Source: Diplocarpon mali
Lineage: Eukaryota; Ascomycota; Leotiomycetes; Helotiales; Drepanopezizaceae
Assembly (NCBI GenBank): GCA_024741835.1
Contig: JAENRP010000269.1
Location: forward strand, 1,226-62,931
Direction of reading: 5' to 3'
Length of the DNA: 61,706 bases
A program made the translations under genes and the position numbers. Shown here piece after piece: positions 1 through 11,536 of the stretch. Within the stretch, counting starts at the first letter, position 1, and the number at the start of each line of letters is the position of its first letter. The notes beneath the pieces were generated by a model, which saw only the letters and a list, made by a program, of their open reading frames with translations, made no database searches and was not told the DNA's origin.

Positions 1-1096
1 CTTCCTCGATGTCTCATATCGTCGTCTCATATCATGTCTGCAAGCTTACTAATCCGGTCTCCTGGGAAGTCAACAACAGACACAGCCGGTTCGCTAGTCC
101 TTTCTCTTCCCCCCACGGACTCAATGAGACCGAAAAAGCCTCCACCACCTCATTCTCCTTCGATCTCGAGCGGCATCCGGCACCAGCGACAGCCATTGCG
201 AGGCAGCGCTCCGCATCTCGACCAATTGTGAATGCGCGGCAGAATCCCCGAACCAGGGAGATCGTGCCAACCATCTCGATCGGTCCAGATAGATGCGTAC
301 TCGGTATCCCTTCGATGCCGTGGACCGGTCCCGGTATGTGGTGTGGCTTGGCCTGGTGGGCTGGGGCTGGCCTTATCTCTAATAAAAATCATGCCGGCTA
401 AATTCTATGCCAGTCGCAGATCCAGCCAGCTCCGAACTTCTACCCTCCACCTCCTCCAGCACCGACTATTCAGTACGGATCCTACATTACAGTCCCAATC
501 TGCGGCCGATAAGCTCCTTCGTGCCGCAGGCTCGTCGCAGGGTACCCGTCTCAGAGAGGAGACAGGCGGGAGGACCCTCTTCCCGACAGTCGTCCCCTGC
601 CCGGCCAGTCGAATCTGGTCGAAGCGACCCTTATCGTCGCTTTACCACCACAACTACGACTATCACTCATGATTACTCCCCCTCCTATGACTACTACTTC
701 TCCTAATACCCATGTGGACGTATCCCTACTGTGACTGGGCCTGGACGAATCGACTTTCTCGAGAGCCGCCATTGAAACACCTGGGACCTCGCACGAGCTA
801 CAGTAGCCCCCTCTACGGGATATCGCCCTGCCCGTACCGCGTTGCAGCTTAACCCATCCATCGCCCTTCTCCGAGGACAGGAAAGTACAGGACAGAGCAG
901 GGAAGGACGGCGCCCGCGCACGCACTGTACTCGCCGCAGTATCCCACGCATTCCCTCCGAGCTGAAGCCGAGCCAGAAGACGCCCCCTCCCCCCCAAATC
1001 CGCGAGTCAACCGCCGACGGCAGAGCTGGCCATCGGCCCAGCACGACCTTCCGGTACCAACTGCGGATCATTGCTCCAATCGAGCCTCATTACACC
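1..1096. other. Upstream region without a recognisable gene
   Basis: I see no supported gene here. Open frames exist on both strands but have low-complexity, Arg/Ser/Pro-rich products and mostly lack a convincing ATG. The last part is probably promoter and 5' leader of the Zn2Cys6 regulator that starts at 1097. The left edge may cut a neighbouring gene. Confidence 0.5.
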
Positions 1097-3574
1097 ATGT
1101 CGAGCCCAATAGCTATCTCTCGAGCGGCGCCCATCGCTATAGCTTCGGTAAGAGGCCTCGTAGAATCATCGCCATCCATCGAAACCCCCATCAGCCAGCC
1201 CTCCACCGGCAGGGCGTATTCGTCGGAAAGCATGAGCAGTACACCTTCGGTAGAGTCGGGTTCGAATCCCAAGACTAGGAAGGACAGGCCATGCGATGCG
1301 TGCCGGAGACGGAAGAGTCGATGTGTGATGAATCACGGCCAGACGAGCTGTGTGCTCTGTCAATTCCATTCCCAGGATTGTACTTTTGTACAGAGTCCTC
1401 AGCCAAGAAAAAGAAAGCTGAATACGGAGGGGAAGGAAGAGTCGGTGGCCAAGAGAAGGTAGGGCTGTTCGGTCTCTACGGCCGCACTTTTTTCCCCTGG
1501 ACTTTTTTTTTTTTGCCTTTCAGTGCACAGCTCACTTTCTGAATTGAACCGACATCCAGACATATTTTGGTACCATTGCTGATTTCGTGGCTTTTCTAGA
1601 TCTCCGGACAGAACTGACGAAAGAATAAGACGACCGACCGAGTCAAGTGTTTCGAGTACGGGAGCGACTAACTCGCTAATCGAGGATATGGCCAACATCG
1701 GAGGACCGACATTGTTGAAGCGAACGCTGGGCCTACAAAACGATCGATACAGCCAATATATCGGTCCTACCACCGATTTCGAACCATCACTTCTTGATTT
1801 ATCGTCATTTGATCCCCAAGACGAGAGTCCATTGTCCAGAGGTACACTAAGGAAAGTCAGCAACGTGGATACCTTCCTTATGCTTCCGGATTGTAACACG
1901 CCTGGTTACGAACATATAATCGATGATGCCGACGCAATTGAGGCCATTGTTGCCCCCCATGGTCCGGCGCTACTCGAGTTGTACTTCCGCATAATACATC
2001 CAAACTTCCCAATCCTGCAGAAGGTAGTCTTTTTTGAAAAGTACAATCGTTCGTACCGCGAATTCTCTCCCTCGATTCTTGCCGCTGTGTATATCCTGGC
2101 CATGAATTGGTGGGATCACAGCGAAGAACTTGTCAATCTCCCCAAACCAGATATCGAGGAGTTGGAACGACTTGCTCGAGTTACCTTGTCCGACGCGATG
2201 TACCGACCGAAGCTCTCCACGGTCCAGGCCGGCTTACTCCTTTCCCAACGGCCCGAAGGAGACCAGTGGGCACCCACAGCGCAACTAGTTGCGATTGGGC
2301 AGGAACTAGGCCTGCATCTGGATTGTTCCAACTGGAAGATCCCCCCGTGGGAGCGTGGGTTACGGAAACGACTCGCATGGGCCTTGTACATGCAAGACAA
2401 ATGGGGGTCACTCGTCCACGGGCGCCCCTCTCACATTTTCGCTTCCAATTGGGCTGTCCAAGCCCTTTCTCCAGGAGATTTTCCTGATGTTGAGTTTGAT
2501 GAATCAGTCGTCGAGCAGAGTACCGAGTATGAACGCGGCCGGCTCCTATTTACTCAAATGATCACCCTGTCTCGGATTCTTGCCGAAGTCCTGGAAACCT
2601 TCTACACACTCCAGGCCATGGCAGCCGTCACCCAGGCCGGCCCGCGGGGCACACATCTCGTGCTGCAACTCGCCAAACCCGTCCAATTGAAGCTGAAAGA
2701 GTGGTTTGCAGCTCTCCCTCAATGTTTGCGCATGGATCCCGGGGCAGCTCCAGTGAATAACAAGCAGCTGATATCAACTGGCTCCCTCCACCTGGCATAC
2801 TTTGCCACGGAGATCACAATTCATCGCCGGATCATCCGATCCCTCGCACCAGGCCCTGTCCCGTCATGTCCGACCTCGCCAGGCGTAAAAGCAGCTCTCG
2901 ATCCGTACATCGTGCACATCTGCCGGAGCGCGGCGAAGACCCGCTTGATATCCGCTATGGACTTTGTTAACCGTCTCACTTCTCCCCATCTCCGATCATT
3001 CTGGTATTTCGCATCGAAGACCAACTTTGCATTGATCGGCACCTTTGGCTCTCTGCTTTGGGCAACAGCCCCGGGTAGAGAGGAGGCAGATTGGTATCGG
3101 AGGAGGCTGGGCGAGTACAGGTGGACACTGGGTGTATCGTCCAAGGGAGGCGGAGCAGAAGGTGGAGGTAATGCTCGCTTGACAGAGTTCGCTATGGGGA
3201 TGCTGGACACGTCCACGGGATTGCTCAAATCTCTGCCAGAGAAGCCCGCACTGAGCCGTGTTGGCAGCGAAGCCGAGGACCTCGGTGCAATCCAGCGGCA
3301 GAGGACTACAGCGGAAGGCTACGGGTACGGGCCACTCAGCAACGGAGGGGGATTCGGCATGCGTGTCACGAGAGATGGCAGCGTGGGGAGCTACAGTGTC
3401 GACAGGGATACAGATGTCGATACTGCTTTGGCGATGGAGAGCGGACTGGCAAGCCCAAGTACCAGTGTCAGTTCGAGCGGCGAGAGTGCAGCCGGGTATG
3501 GGAATTATCCCGGGCCGCAGGCAGGCCATGCGTACAATATGAGACGCAACGATGTCATTGGCTACGATGGATGA
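1097..3574 (+). CDS. Zn2Cys6 transcription factor, TamA/Dal81-like
   Basis: Two exons are inferred, 1097-1458 and 1600-3574, with a 141-nt intron whose splice restores an Arg codon. The product is 778 aa. The start is the first ATG in the frame and has a good CACCATG context. A binuclear zinc cluster lies at about residues 66-96 (pattern CX2CX6CX8CX2CX6C, with core CDACRRRKSRC), followed by the basic stretch PQPRKRKL. A fungal-specific transcription-factor middle domain follows; its IGPTT and LHLDCSNW-like stretches are typical of the Dal81/TamA group as I recall it. The C-terminus is Gly/Ser-rich and probably disordered. Members of that group act as nuclear co-regulators of nitrogen-source genes (for example GABA or urea use). 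The zinc cluster and class are clear; the TamA assignment is from memory and needs a search. Confidence 0.85.
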
Positions 3575-4185
3575 TTTACGAAAGGGTATGGAGCGATCTT
3601 GCATGCATGCATTGCGAGGAGACCAAAATAATAATATCTATCTAATATACGCGTCGAGATGTATCAATGGCGCGTGTCTCAAACGGCCATGCTTCGCTGG
3701 GAAGCAATGATGTCCAACGTCTGGTGTACACCTTGACACCTCTTGCTTTGTCACGTGGAGAATTCGGATTGCATCGAGAGCTCACAGATTCACAGTTACA
3801 GCCAAGTGGAGGAGAAATCAGTCGAGTCATGTGACCAGGAGCAGTTTATTCAGGCCGTCGAGGCAGAACCAGAACCGACAAGGAATCGAAGCGAGATGGG
3901 AAGAGAAATTGCCGGACTCACCGTCTCACCGACTACCGACTAGCCGATTCGCTTCTCTCGTCGCCGTCTCTCTCACTCATTCCCTCACCTGCATCTCCAG
4001 AACCGGACCCTCGAGTCCCAGCATCAACGCTTGAGCCCGAGGTCCAATCATCACGACCGTCGTCTCTCCGCCGCCCGAGGGGGGAGGAGAAGCAGGAGCG
4101 TGGAGGAGGGGAGGCGGAGCGCTGGCAACGCCGCGCTTCGTCGTCATCCGAACCGCTGGTGTGAGAGGATGAGGGGATGCAGTCT

Positions 4186-4686
4186 TCATAGATGCACCAG
4201 CTCGGTCCCGGGAGAGGGGGGGGAGGGGGGCTGTCGAAGGAGTATGAGCGGAACCTGTTGCCTCCCGCCTTGGGAGATATACCTGGGTGCGGATGGGGAG
4301 TCCTCGAACGGGGTATATCTTGGTGCATACGTGGGAGATGGAGACCGGCAGTCTCCTCCTGTGGCTCTACACTCGTGAGATCCGTACGCATCCCTCAGGG
4401 TTGGAGTCTGCGACCGCGCCGGAGTCGCGCTTCCATCTGCAGAACTACTGCTCCATGTGGGCGTTTGGCTGTCGGGTCTGTGTGGCGAAGATGATCTTCT
4501 CCGGTATGAGCTGTGAGGAGGGGGAGATGGAGCCATGGAGCGCCGGCGGCGGTCCGATGAGTCGCTCGAAGGGTAGGGAATGGGGTTTGAGGGGTTGATG
4601 TCGCTGCATGGGTCGGATGAGGACGAACTGCTCCCTCTATCGCCACTACTGGAGGAGGTGCTCTTGTATCGTGAGTATCGTGGCAT
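4186..4686 (-). CDS. Doubtful Ser/Arg-rich hypothetical protein
   Basis: An open frame from the ATG at 4686 encodes about 166 aa rich in Ser, Pro and Arg (the start reads MPRYSRYKSTSSSSGDRG). I recognise no domain. Around 4230-4290 a second minus-strand frame, running to 3933, becomes the more protein-like one (FRSYSFDSPPPPP, then Asp/Ser-rich). This suggests an unrecognised splice or a frameshift near the C-rich run at 4205-4230. It could be a real disordered nuclear protein or just low-complexity sequence, so both the existence and the 3' end are uncertain. Confidence 0.25.
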   Translation of the reverse strand: MPRYSRYKSTSSSSGDRGSSSSSSDPCSDINPSNPIPYPSSDSSDRRRRSMAPSPPPHSSYRRRSSSPHRPDSQTPTWSSSSADGSATPARSQTPTLRDAYGSHECRATGGDCRSPSPTYAPRYTPFEDSPSAPRYISQGGRQQVPLILLRQPPSPPSPGTELVHL

Positions 4687-4899
4687 GTTGGCTGGCCTGC
4701 TTATCCTTGGGTGAATGGAGCTGGAATCCACAGACGAAGTGACAAGAGTAGAGCTCAAGTAGAAAAATTGATCCACTTGACTTCTGTGGTTCACTCCTTT
4801 GTCGTTGGCAAACAACAGGGTCGAAATGTTAACATGGCCAGGGGGAAGCAAATGCCGCGGAATAGCGACTGAACCCGACTTCGCGAACAGCGAATTCTT

Positions 4900-5800
4900 C
4901 CCATTTCGCTTGAGTTGGAACGTCTCGGAGACACCCCTGGCGCTAGGGCCGAGGCGACTGTAGCAAGAGTGAATCCCAGCCTCAAGACAATGTCAGTCTG
5001 GGGAGGTTGGATATCTCTCAGCTGGTTGATCCGACGAAGAACTTGGGAATCGCCTCAGACCGCACGCTCCCCGAACCCGAGGTGTTGTGTATGGAAGCAT
5101 CCGGGGCTCGAGTTCGTGCGACGGCCGCAACTGTGCTGCAGAGAGCGGCACAGTTTTGGGTTTCTACTGAGTACCTGGAGAGAGAGATTTTGATCAAGAC
5201 GCCATCTCCGAAGCAACATTCTCGAGCGCTATAGCGGTTGTTGCCGCTCCGCTCCCCGTGAGCGAGTGCTGATCCCTTACCAGCCGATGTGAGTAGTACT
5301 ACCCTGGCCTGAATCTCGGGAATACTGCTGCTGAAGATGGAGCCATGCCCCTCGAAAGGCGCTCTCCGGACCGATGGAACCTTGTCTCTGAGATGTTGTT
5401 TTGGCCTAACTGCTCATTACCTAGCCAGGTGAGTGCATAGTCTTTGTCAAGGACAACGTGGGGTAAGGTGACTTCCCTATTGCCACGTCCTTCGAAGGTA
5501 CAATATATTTGACTCCTATACCACTCTGCTCATGGGACACGATGATGAGAGCGCTTCTGCTTTGCTTGAATCAAACCTATTGACACCTGCGCCTGGCAGC
5601 TTTCCACCCGATGGATTGTGCAAGGAGGATTTCGCTACTGTTAAGCAGTTCCTGTCGACTATGCTACCTCCTCAAGATCTGATGCTAGGGTTGCGTCCTA
5701 GAGCGAAGGAATTGATTCCAAGATCGAAGGAGAGAAGAATATGTGCAGAAGCAGTCGCGTCGGGACAATTAGGAATGCTTCGGGGAGGATGAGACAAGAT
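4900..5800 (+). other. Possible exons of an unrecognised or degraded gene
   Basis: Two plus-strand stretches look mildly protein-like. One is about 4983-5231 (contains LDISQLVDPTKNLGIASD and AATVLQRAAQFWVSTEYL). The other is about 5490-5792 (contains FDSYTTLLMGHDDESASALL and FATVKQFLSTMLPPQDL). They are in different frames with stops between, and I could not build one gene model with convincing splice sites. They may be exons of a small gene or remains of one. I do not recognise the family. Confidence 0.2.
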
Positions 5801-6139
5801 GACCCCAGTCGTCACACTGGGCATCATATCACTCGCTCTTACAGTACTGTCCTATAAGCAGTAGCAGAACTGCAGATTCCACGTCGACAACGCCATGAGA
5901 CGAAACACAACCGATCGCGCGCTGTGCCCTCATGGCTACATCTAAAGTAGATACCGCATGCTGAGCTGCCGGAGTAAGAGATTCTGAAAGTAGACTAGCC
6001 CGTAAAAAGGCTAGCGCCGACTGCCAAAATATTTCCCTGCCCCCCTCGGTCTCCTCTACCCACGCGATTTCCCACCCATCGAGAAACCGCCCTTGTCTCC
6101 CCTCCTCCCGACTCACAAACCACCGGCAGACCAGCCAAG

Positions 6140-6417
6140 ATGTCTCGCGAAGCGTACCAGGTTCCCACCGCGGTCCCGACCCCAGGCCGCGACTCCTTCG
6201 GCAACGGTCTCGCCGTCGAGGGCCCCGCCATCTTCTACACTTGCGGCGATTGCAGCGCGAAGGTCCCGCTGAAGAGAGGCGACCCCATCCGTTGCAAGGA
6301 GTGTGGCCATCGTGTGCTGTACAAGGAGCGGACGAAGAGGTAAGGACCCTGCCGGGGCCTGGCTCCTGCGCCGGAACTGACTCCTCGGGTAGGATGGTCC
6401 AGTTCGAGGCGAGATGA
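6140..6417 (+). CDS. RPB12: RNA polymerase I/II/III subunit RPABC4 (Rpb12)
   Basis: Two exons, 6140-6339 and 6393-6417, with a 53-nt GTAAGG...TAG intron splitting an Arg codon; the product is 74 aa. The C-terminal half is the characteristic zinc ribbon: CGDC, then CKEC, then HRVLYKERTKR, and the 25-nt second exon supplies the conserved end MVQFEAR. The N-terminal 30 residues are a variable Pro/Gly-rich tail. Rpb12 is a shared subunit of all three nuclear RNA polymerases and anchors the assembly platform in the nucleus. Without the tiny second exon the protein would lose its conserved last seven residues, so simple ORF finding misannotates it. It converges on the GPN1 gene, with about 300 bp between the two stops. 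Confidence 0.95.
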
Positions 6418-6715
6418 TCGCTTGAGAATGGAGGGTGAGGCCTGGCGATAATACGGGTCGGGGTCGAGCGGTGCTCTCGAGAACTGGGAGTTTGGGCACA
6501 GCTAGGCGCGTGGCTCACTTCACGGACCGTCTTGGGCAAGCCTCAAGGGACAGAGCTGAGATATCTACGCAGAGAAAATGCATCCTGGATGCCGAGACCG
6601 ACAACCTGGGACTCTGCAGATATTTACATTTGGTATCGAAATCGCGCCTGTGCAAATGCTACCATAATGCCACTACTTAACGCCGTGCCTTTTACCCTTC
6701 CCATGTGTGTGACCC

Positions 6716-8000
6716 TTATTGCATGTTCATTTGACTTGCTCGCAGGTATCTCGTGAAGCTGTGATCGTCGTTGGTTGGAGCTCCACCAGTCTCTTCCTCC
6801 AAAGCCTGCTTATATCTCGAGGTCAAGTCGTCTCGATCTCCATCCGCATCTTCGCCAGAATCTTCCATGTCGCTGATAGTGTCCATGTCGGGCATGGTTG
6901 AGGCGGGCTTCTTCGTCAAATGCTCCCCAGAAACAGTCATATCCTTCATCAGCTTGCCCAATTCTCGCTCCCGATTTTCCTTTTTCTCGGCCTCTCTCAG
7001 CCTCCTTCTCCGCTCCAACTCCGGTTTGTAGTCCCGCTCGAACTCCTTAGTCTTATCTCCTACTGCTTCAAAGAACTCGCCGATACCGGCTCCTGTCATG
7101 GCACTGACCCCCACCACACTCAGATGGCTGTAGAACTCCTCTAACATCAAACTCATGCTGTTGAGTAATGAGCCCATGTAGCCACTTCCGCCTCCGATGC
7201 CACCGCCCTCAACACCTCCGAAGCTTCCGGACTCCTCTTCATCCTTCAAGGCAGCCTGGAAAGCTTCAAAATCAGTCATCCACTCCTTGGCGAAAGCTGC
7301 GTCCTTGACGTCCGTCTTGTTGAATACCAAGATCATGGGTAGCTTGGTCTTGTACAATATACTGCACGCGTAAAGCATATTGCTCATAAAAGTACTCGTA
7401 GAGGCTGTCCGAGGTGTGTCGATGATATATGCGATGACCGTTGGGAACGTAGATGCCAGAGAGTCCAACAAGATACTTCCAGAGGCACTCCATACGAAAA
7501 CTTCGATTTGGCCGGGCGTATCCACTAATATGTTCTTGATAGGATTTGCATCCGGCTTCGCTGGGTCGGGAGCTGTACGCTTCTCGAGTAGTCCAAGTAT
7601 CTGATCTATCTTTGTGGCAAAGAGGTTGAGAGATGTTAGGATGCCTCCATTCGGCCCAAGGTTATACGATTTCATGACCTCTTTGTAGTTGACGGAATCG
7701 CGTATATCGATGTTGCTGTCGAAAGGTACATTACGAACGGCGGGATCAAGATTGATGACGTATGGTGGCTCTCTTTGGGCATGTAGATGAGAGTTGATGC
7801 GCTGCATAAATGTTGTTTTGCCTGAACCTGCGCATTCATTAGAATTGTAAAGCATGGGACGATGCGGAATTGTGAGAGGGGGGAAGGGAAAGCCAGGGCA
7901 GATGGAGCGGCAATCCGGGCCGAACAGTCTACTCACCGGCCATGCCTACACAGACAATGGCTGTCGGTGGGTTACCCGACAAGACTTGAGGAGCGGGCAT
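6716..8000 (-). CDS. NPA3: GPN-loop GTPase 1 (Npa3/XAB1 homologue)
   Basis: Two exons on the minus strand: 8000-7937 and 7827-6716, with a 109-nt intron; the product is 391 aa. The first exon supplies the N-terminus [20 protein letters not shown], and the splice falls inside the Walker A loop, giving GMAGSGKTT. Other motifs are the family-defining GPN loop (NLGPNGG), DTPGQIEVF (G3) and FNKTD (G4). A Lys/Glu/Arg-rich coiled segment and an acidic tail follow the GTPase core. GPN1 proteins are cytoplasmic GTPases needed for assembly and nuclear import of RNA polymerase II. The gene shares a 202-bp promoter region with the divergent Cwf19 gene. Length and motifs are normal for the family. Confidence 0.95.
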
Positions 8001-8202
8001 CTTTTCCGCAGACGAACGGCGCGTTGGGTGATGCTGTTGCGAAAGAGGTGCCGTCCGCGGGGTCGCGAGGTGGGAGATGACAAAATCAATTTCGTGGTCC
8101 AAGCTTTCGGGGAACCTGGCGACATCCGACCGACCCCCGATTGCGTCTCAACACCAAAGTTGGGCGCATGGAGCATTCCATCGCCAAAACGCCAGATACA
8201 AC
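8001..8202. promoter_or_regulatory. Bidirectional promoter region GPN1 / Cwf19
   Basis: The 202 bp between two divergent start codons must carry both promoters or 5' leaders. I see no TATA box. The stretch is open in the Cwf19 frame from 8077, but the first residues do not resemble the family, and the ATG at 8203 fits better. Confidence 0.6.
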
Positions 8203-10221
8203 ATGGAAAGCCTCGACGAATTCGAGAAAGCTCTTGCGGAGGAAAAGAAGGTCAGGGAAAAAGAAGAAAAACGCATTAGGCAAGACAAAGATCGAGAGCA
8301 TAGGAAACATCGACACCACCACCGATCAAGTCACAAGTCTCACGACGACCATGGGGAGCGCGACAAGGGTGATCGCCGGCACAAGAGGTCGAGATTGTCG
8401 CGGGGTGATGAGGACGAGGAACGAATGCACAAGCATTCGAAGACCTCAATCCGCTATGGGGATCTGCCAATTCCTGATGATGAGATTCTCGATACTATGC
8501 CCAAGCCTACGCGCGATACATGGATGGAAGCGCCCTCAGCGATGGACTTTGATTATACCCAGAAAGGCGTCAAGAAGGTTGTGAAGGCGCCACCTCCGAA
8601 GCCTGATTACGATCTAAGGATACATAAAAACGAACTCAACTTACAGCTTCGAGATCTGGTCGATGGAAAGAAACCGCCAGAGTTTGAGGCCCCTGCGGTG
8701 GAATATACTTTTGGGGACTCCGGGGCGCAATGGAGGATGACAAAACTCAAGGCAGTCTATGCCAAGTCTGAGCAGAGTGGAAGACCGGTGGACGAGATTG
8801 CAGTGGAACGCTTCGGTGGCTTACAGGAGTTTGACGATGCTAGAGAAGAGCAGATTGAACTGGAGCGTCGACGGACTTATGGGGATGGCTACGTGAGGAA
8901 GGAAAAGCCAAGTGGGGAGTTGTTCCAGGAGCGGAAGATGGACGTTGGCATTACAGGAGGTCCTGTACAAACTCACGAAGATCTCCGAGACTTGCCGCAA
9001 GCAACGTTCATGGAAGAGAAACCACCGCTCCGAGCCACTGCTGCCCTGGACCAGACGACCCTGAACCGGATGAAGGCTCGACTCATGAAAGCTAAGCTCA
9101 AGAACAGCCCGGATGTGCAGACACTCGAGAAGGAGTACAGCGAGGCTATGATGAAGTTTTCTCAGAATCCTTCGGACGGTGTGGTAGTCCTTGGAATGAT
9201 GGATAATCGCATGTTAGCTGGTACGCGCGGCGAAATTAAATCGATCGACAACAAGCGGGGCCGGGAGAGAGGCCTTGTCGAGGAAAATGAGGATATGACT
9301 ATCGAAGACATGGTCCGCGAAGAACGCCGAACGAAGGGGCAAGCCGGAGGTGATGGTATGAGGGCGGCCGAGAGAATTGCAAAAGACGCCAAATTCGATG
9401 ATGATCTGGACTACATGGACGACAACGCCGAAAAACTTGCCAAGCGAGTTCAGAAATCCGAGATAAATCTGAAGAACGCAGCAGTGGGAGAGTTTCAGAA
9501 GATGAACAAGATTCTAGACTCTTGCCAGCTTTGTCACCATGAAGACAAGAATCAAGCACCCGTAGCTCCGCTCGTATCTCTAGCCACCCGAGTGTATCTG
9601 ACTTTACCCACCGAGCCGGAGCTCAGCGAGGGCGGTGCTGTGATTGTTCCGATCCAGCATAGGACGAACCTCCTGGAGTGCGATGACGATGAATGGGAAG
9701 AGATTCGAAATTTCATGAAGAGCTTGACCCGAATGTATCACGACCAAGGCCGAGACGTTGTCTTCTACGAGAATGCAGCCGCCCCGCACAGGAAAATGCA
9801 TGCGGCCATGCAGGTGGTACCCTTACCCTACCGCCTGGGCGAGACGGCGCCAGCCTTCTTCAAAGAAGCGATTTTGTCTTCCGACGAGGAGTGGACACAG
9901 CATAAAAAATTGATAGATACCGCTGCCCGAGCACGGGAGGGTTTGGGCAAGTCTGCTTTCCGCCGGACACTTGCGAAGGAGATGCCCTACTTTCACGCAT
10001 GGTTCAATCTCGATGGAGGGCTCGGGCACATTGTGGAAGACTCGCGCAGATGGCCCAAGGGAGATTTGTTTGCACGGGAAATCATCGGAGGCATGCTCGA
10101 CATGGAGCCGGATGTGATCAAGCGGCAAGGCCGTTGGACCCGAGGGGACAAACGGATGGATGGCTTCAGAGCACGATGGAGAAAGTTTGACTGGACCAGA
10201 GTTCTCAGCGATGGATACTAG
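8203..10221 (+). CDS. CWF19: Cwf19/CwfJ family spliceosomal protein
   Basis: Single exon, 672 aa from the ATG at 8203 (start MESLDEFEKALAEEKK). The first 90 residues are a charged helix followed by a His/Lys/Arg/Asp-rich tract, as expected for a splicing factor. A CwfJ N-terminal domain (about residues 430-555) starts with the Cys pair SCQLCHH and contains the HIT-like His cluster in APHRKMHAAMQVVPL. A second CwfJ C-terminal domain (about 560-668) contains PYFHAWFNLDGGLGHIVED. Fission yeast Cwf19 associates with the late spliceosome and intron lariat debranching machinery in the nucleus. The frame is open 42 codons upstream, but that part looks like leader. Confidence 0.93.
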   Translation: MESLDEFEKALAEEKKVREKEEKRIRQDKDREHRKHRHHHRSSHKSHDDHGERDKGDRRHKRSRLSRGDEDEERMHKHSKTSIRYGDLPIPDDEILDTMPKPTRDTWMEAPSAMDFDYTQKGVKKVVKAPPPKPDYDLRIHKNELNLQLRDLVDGKKPPEFEAPAVEYTFGDSGAQWRMTKLKAVYAKSEQSGRPVDEIAVERFGGLQEFDDAREEQIELERRRTYGDGYVRKEKPSGELFQERKMDVGITGGPVQTHEDLRDLPQATFMEEKPPLRATAALDQTTLNRMKARLMKAKLKNSPDVQTLEKEYSEAMMKFSQNPSDGVVVLGMMDNRMLAGTRGEIKSIDNKRGRERGLVEENEDMTIEDMVREERRTKGQAGGDGMRAAERIAKDAKFDDDLDYMDDNAEKLAKRVQKSEINLKNAAVGEFQKMNKILDSCQLCHHEDKNQAPVAPLVSLATRVYLTLPTEPELSEGGAVIVPIQHRTNLLECDDDEWEEIRNFMKSLTRMYHDQGRDVVFYENAAAPHRKMHAAMQVVPLPYRLGETAPAFFKEAILSSDEEWTQHKKLIDTAARAREGLGKSAFRRTLAKEMPYFHAWFNLDGGLGHIVEDSRRWPKGDLFAREIIGGMLDMEPDVIKRQGRWTRGDKRMDGFRARWRKFDWTRVLSDGY

Positions 10222-11066
10222 GTAGGTAGATCTCCCGTCTCACAGTATATGCTTCTCGGCTCGGCTCGGCTCCCGATTTGGCCGGAAAGGGTTCTGCGGC
10301 CCGGCTACCGAAGGGAAAAGGCCTGAGACTTGTGAAGGACGGACGAGAATATGACGCTACTCACGAGAAAGGCCCTGCTCCCGACCGAGCTATCACCGCA
10401 GTCCACCGTCGTAGCAGAAATATCGAGTTTCAAGACAAGAGACATGTGCGGTGTATTTCGTGCTGGCGCAAGGGTGCTGTGTAGCGTAGTCAGGGGTGGA
10501 CCGGAGGAGACACGCCTTGCCGGACGAAGGCCGTGCAGATAGGAGACAACAAGTCGGGGGAGGGTACCCGGCCCAGCACCGACTGCAGATTCGCATCTAC
10601 CATTCCTGCTCGGAAGTGACATGGCGCCCCAGCATCGACCGCAGACTGGTGCTAACACGGCCATTGGCACTAGGCCGGGCGTATCAACTCCCACCCTGCA
10701 GATCATGGTGTCTTGTGTTCGGACGTAGCATAAATATCATCTAGCTCTAGCCTCACATTCAAGCCGCTAGTGAAACTGCATAGAGGGAAACTTGGCTCTC
10801 TAGCAGGACACGCGAGATCGAGCTCGTGGTGCAAGCTGCCCCGCGGGATTTGATGTGTGCATGCGTGAGACGGTGAGTTGCAGGCCCGCCACTTGACATG
10901 GAGACAGAAAACATGGCCGGCGACACGTACAGTCCCTGCCTGGAGTAGGGAGCAGGAAGACAGGGAGGCTGACGAGCCGATTGTTGGCCCTCGGCAAGCG
11001 ACAGCATGTCGCCAATTGGTTTTGCTGCTTGCTCCCGGGGTACCGCCATGGCCTTTTGAAACACTG

Positions 11067-11243
11067 ATAGTCGAGGCGTAGCGGGATTCTGGAGGGCCTC
11101 GAAGCCGCCGAGATCCCCGAAGCCTGGTAGTCGAGGCGTAGCGGGATTCTGGAGGCCTCGACGCGCCGAGATGCCCGAAGCCTGGTAGTCGAGGCGTAGC
11201 GGGATTCTGGAGGCCTCGACGCCGCCGAGATGCCCGAAAGCTG
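11067..11243. repeat. Minisatellite, 3 copies of a 58-60-bp unit
   Basis: Three adjacent units (11067-11126, 11127-11184, 11185-11243) share the core AGTCGAGGCGTAGCGGGATT followed by a CTGGAGG...CCTCGA segment and CCGAGAT(G/C)CCCGAA. They differ by a few substitutions and 1-nt indels. The unit contains short inverted pieces (GAGGC / GCCTC). Confidence 0.9.
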
Positions 11244-11536
11244 GAGATGCAGAGTGTCAGCAGCACGATCACGGGCAAGGTGGCTAGGTTGATCTATCAT
11301 GGTTCATAGGTCTCGATGGACGAGGCCTTGTCCTGGCCCCAAACCCCCTCGGTTTGTAGGCGAACGAATGCCTTGGCATGACCTTCATGAGCTTGAGTTG
11401 ACGAGCGTACTGACTCCCGACGTTCCGATTCATCTGTCTCCCGAGCCATTCTCGGGGCCGTGGCTGGGGATGTTCCTGTGCCTCGGCTTTCAACGGGCGC
11501 AAGCTCATGTTGGGTTGGATTCTGCTGGGTCGCATG

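Noticed and set aside
1258..1270. GGTTCGAATCC, like a tRNA T-arm/B box
   Set aside because: It lies in the coding exon of the TamA-like regulator, and I found no acceptor stem, D-arm or anticodon arm around it. A similar string at 29006 is inside the DUF3405 gene.
10703..11300. Minus-strand open frames of 166-191 aa
   Set aside because: Much of the product is a translation of the minisatellite units (recurring SRYAST), in two different frames.
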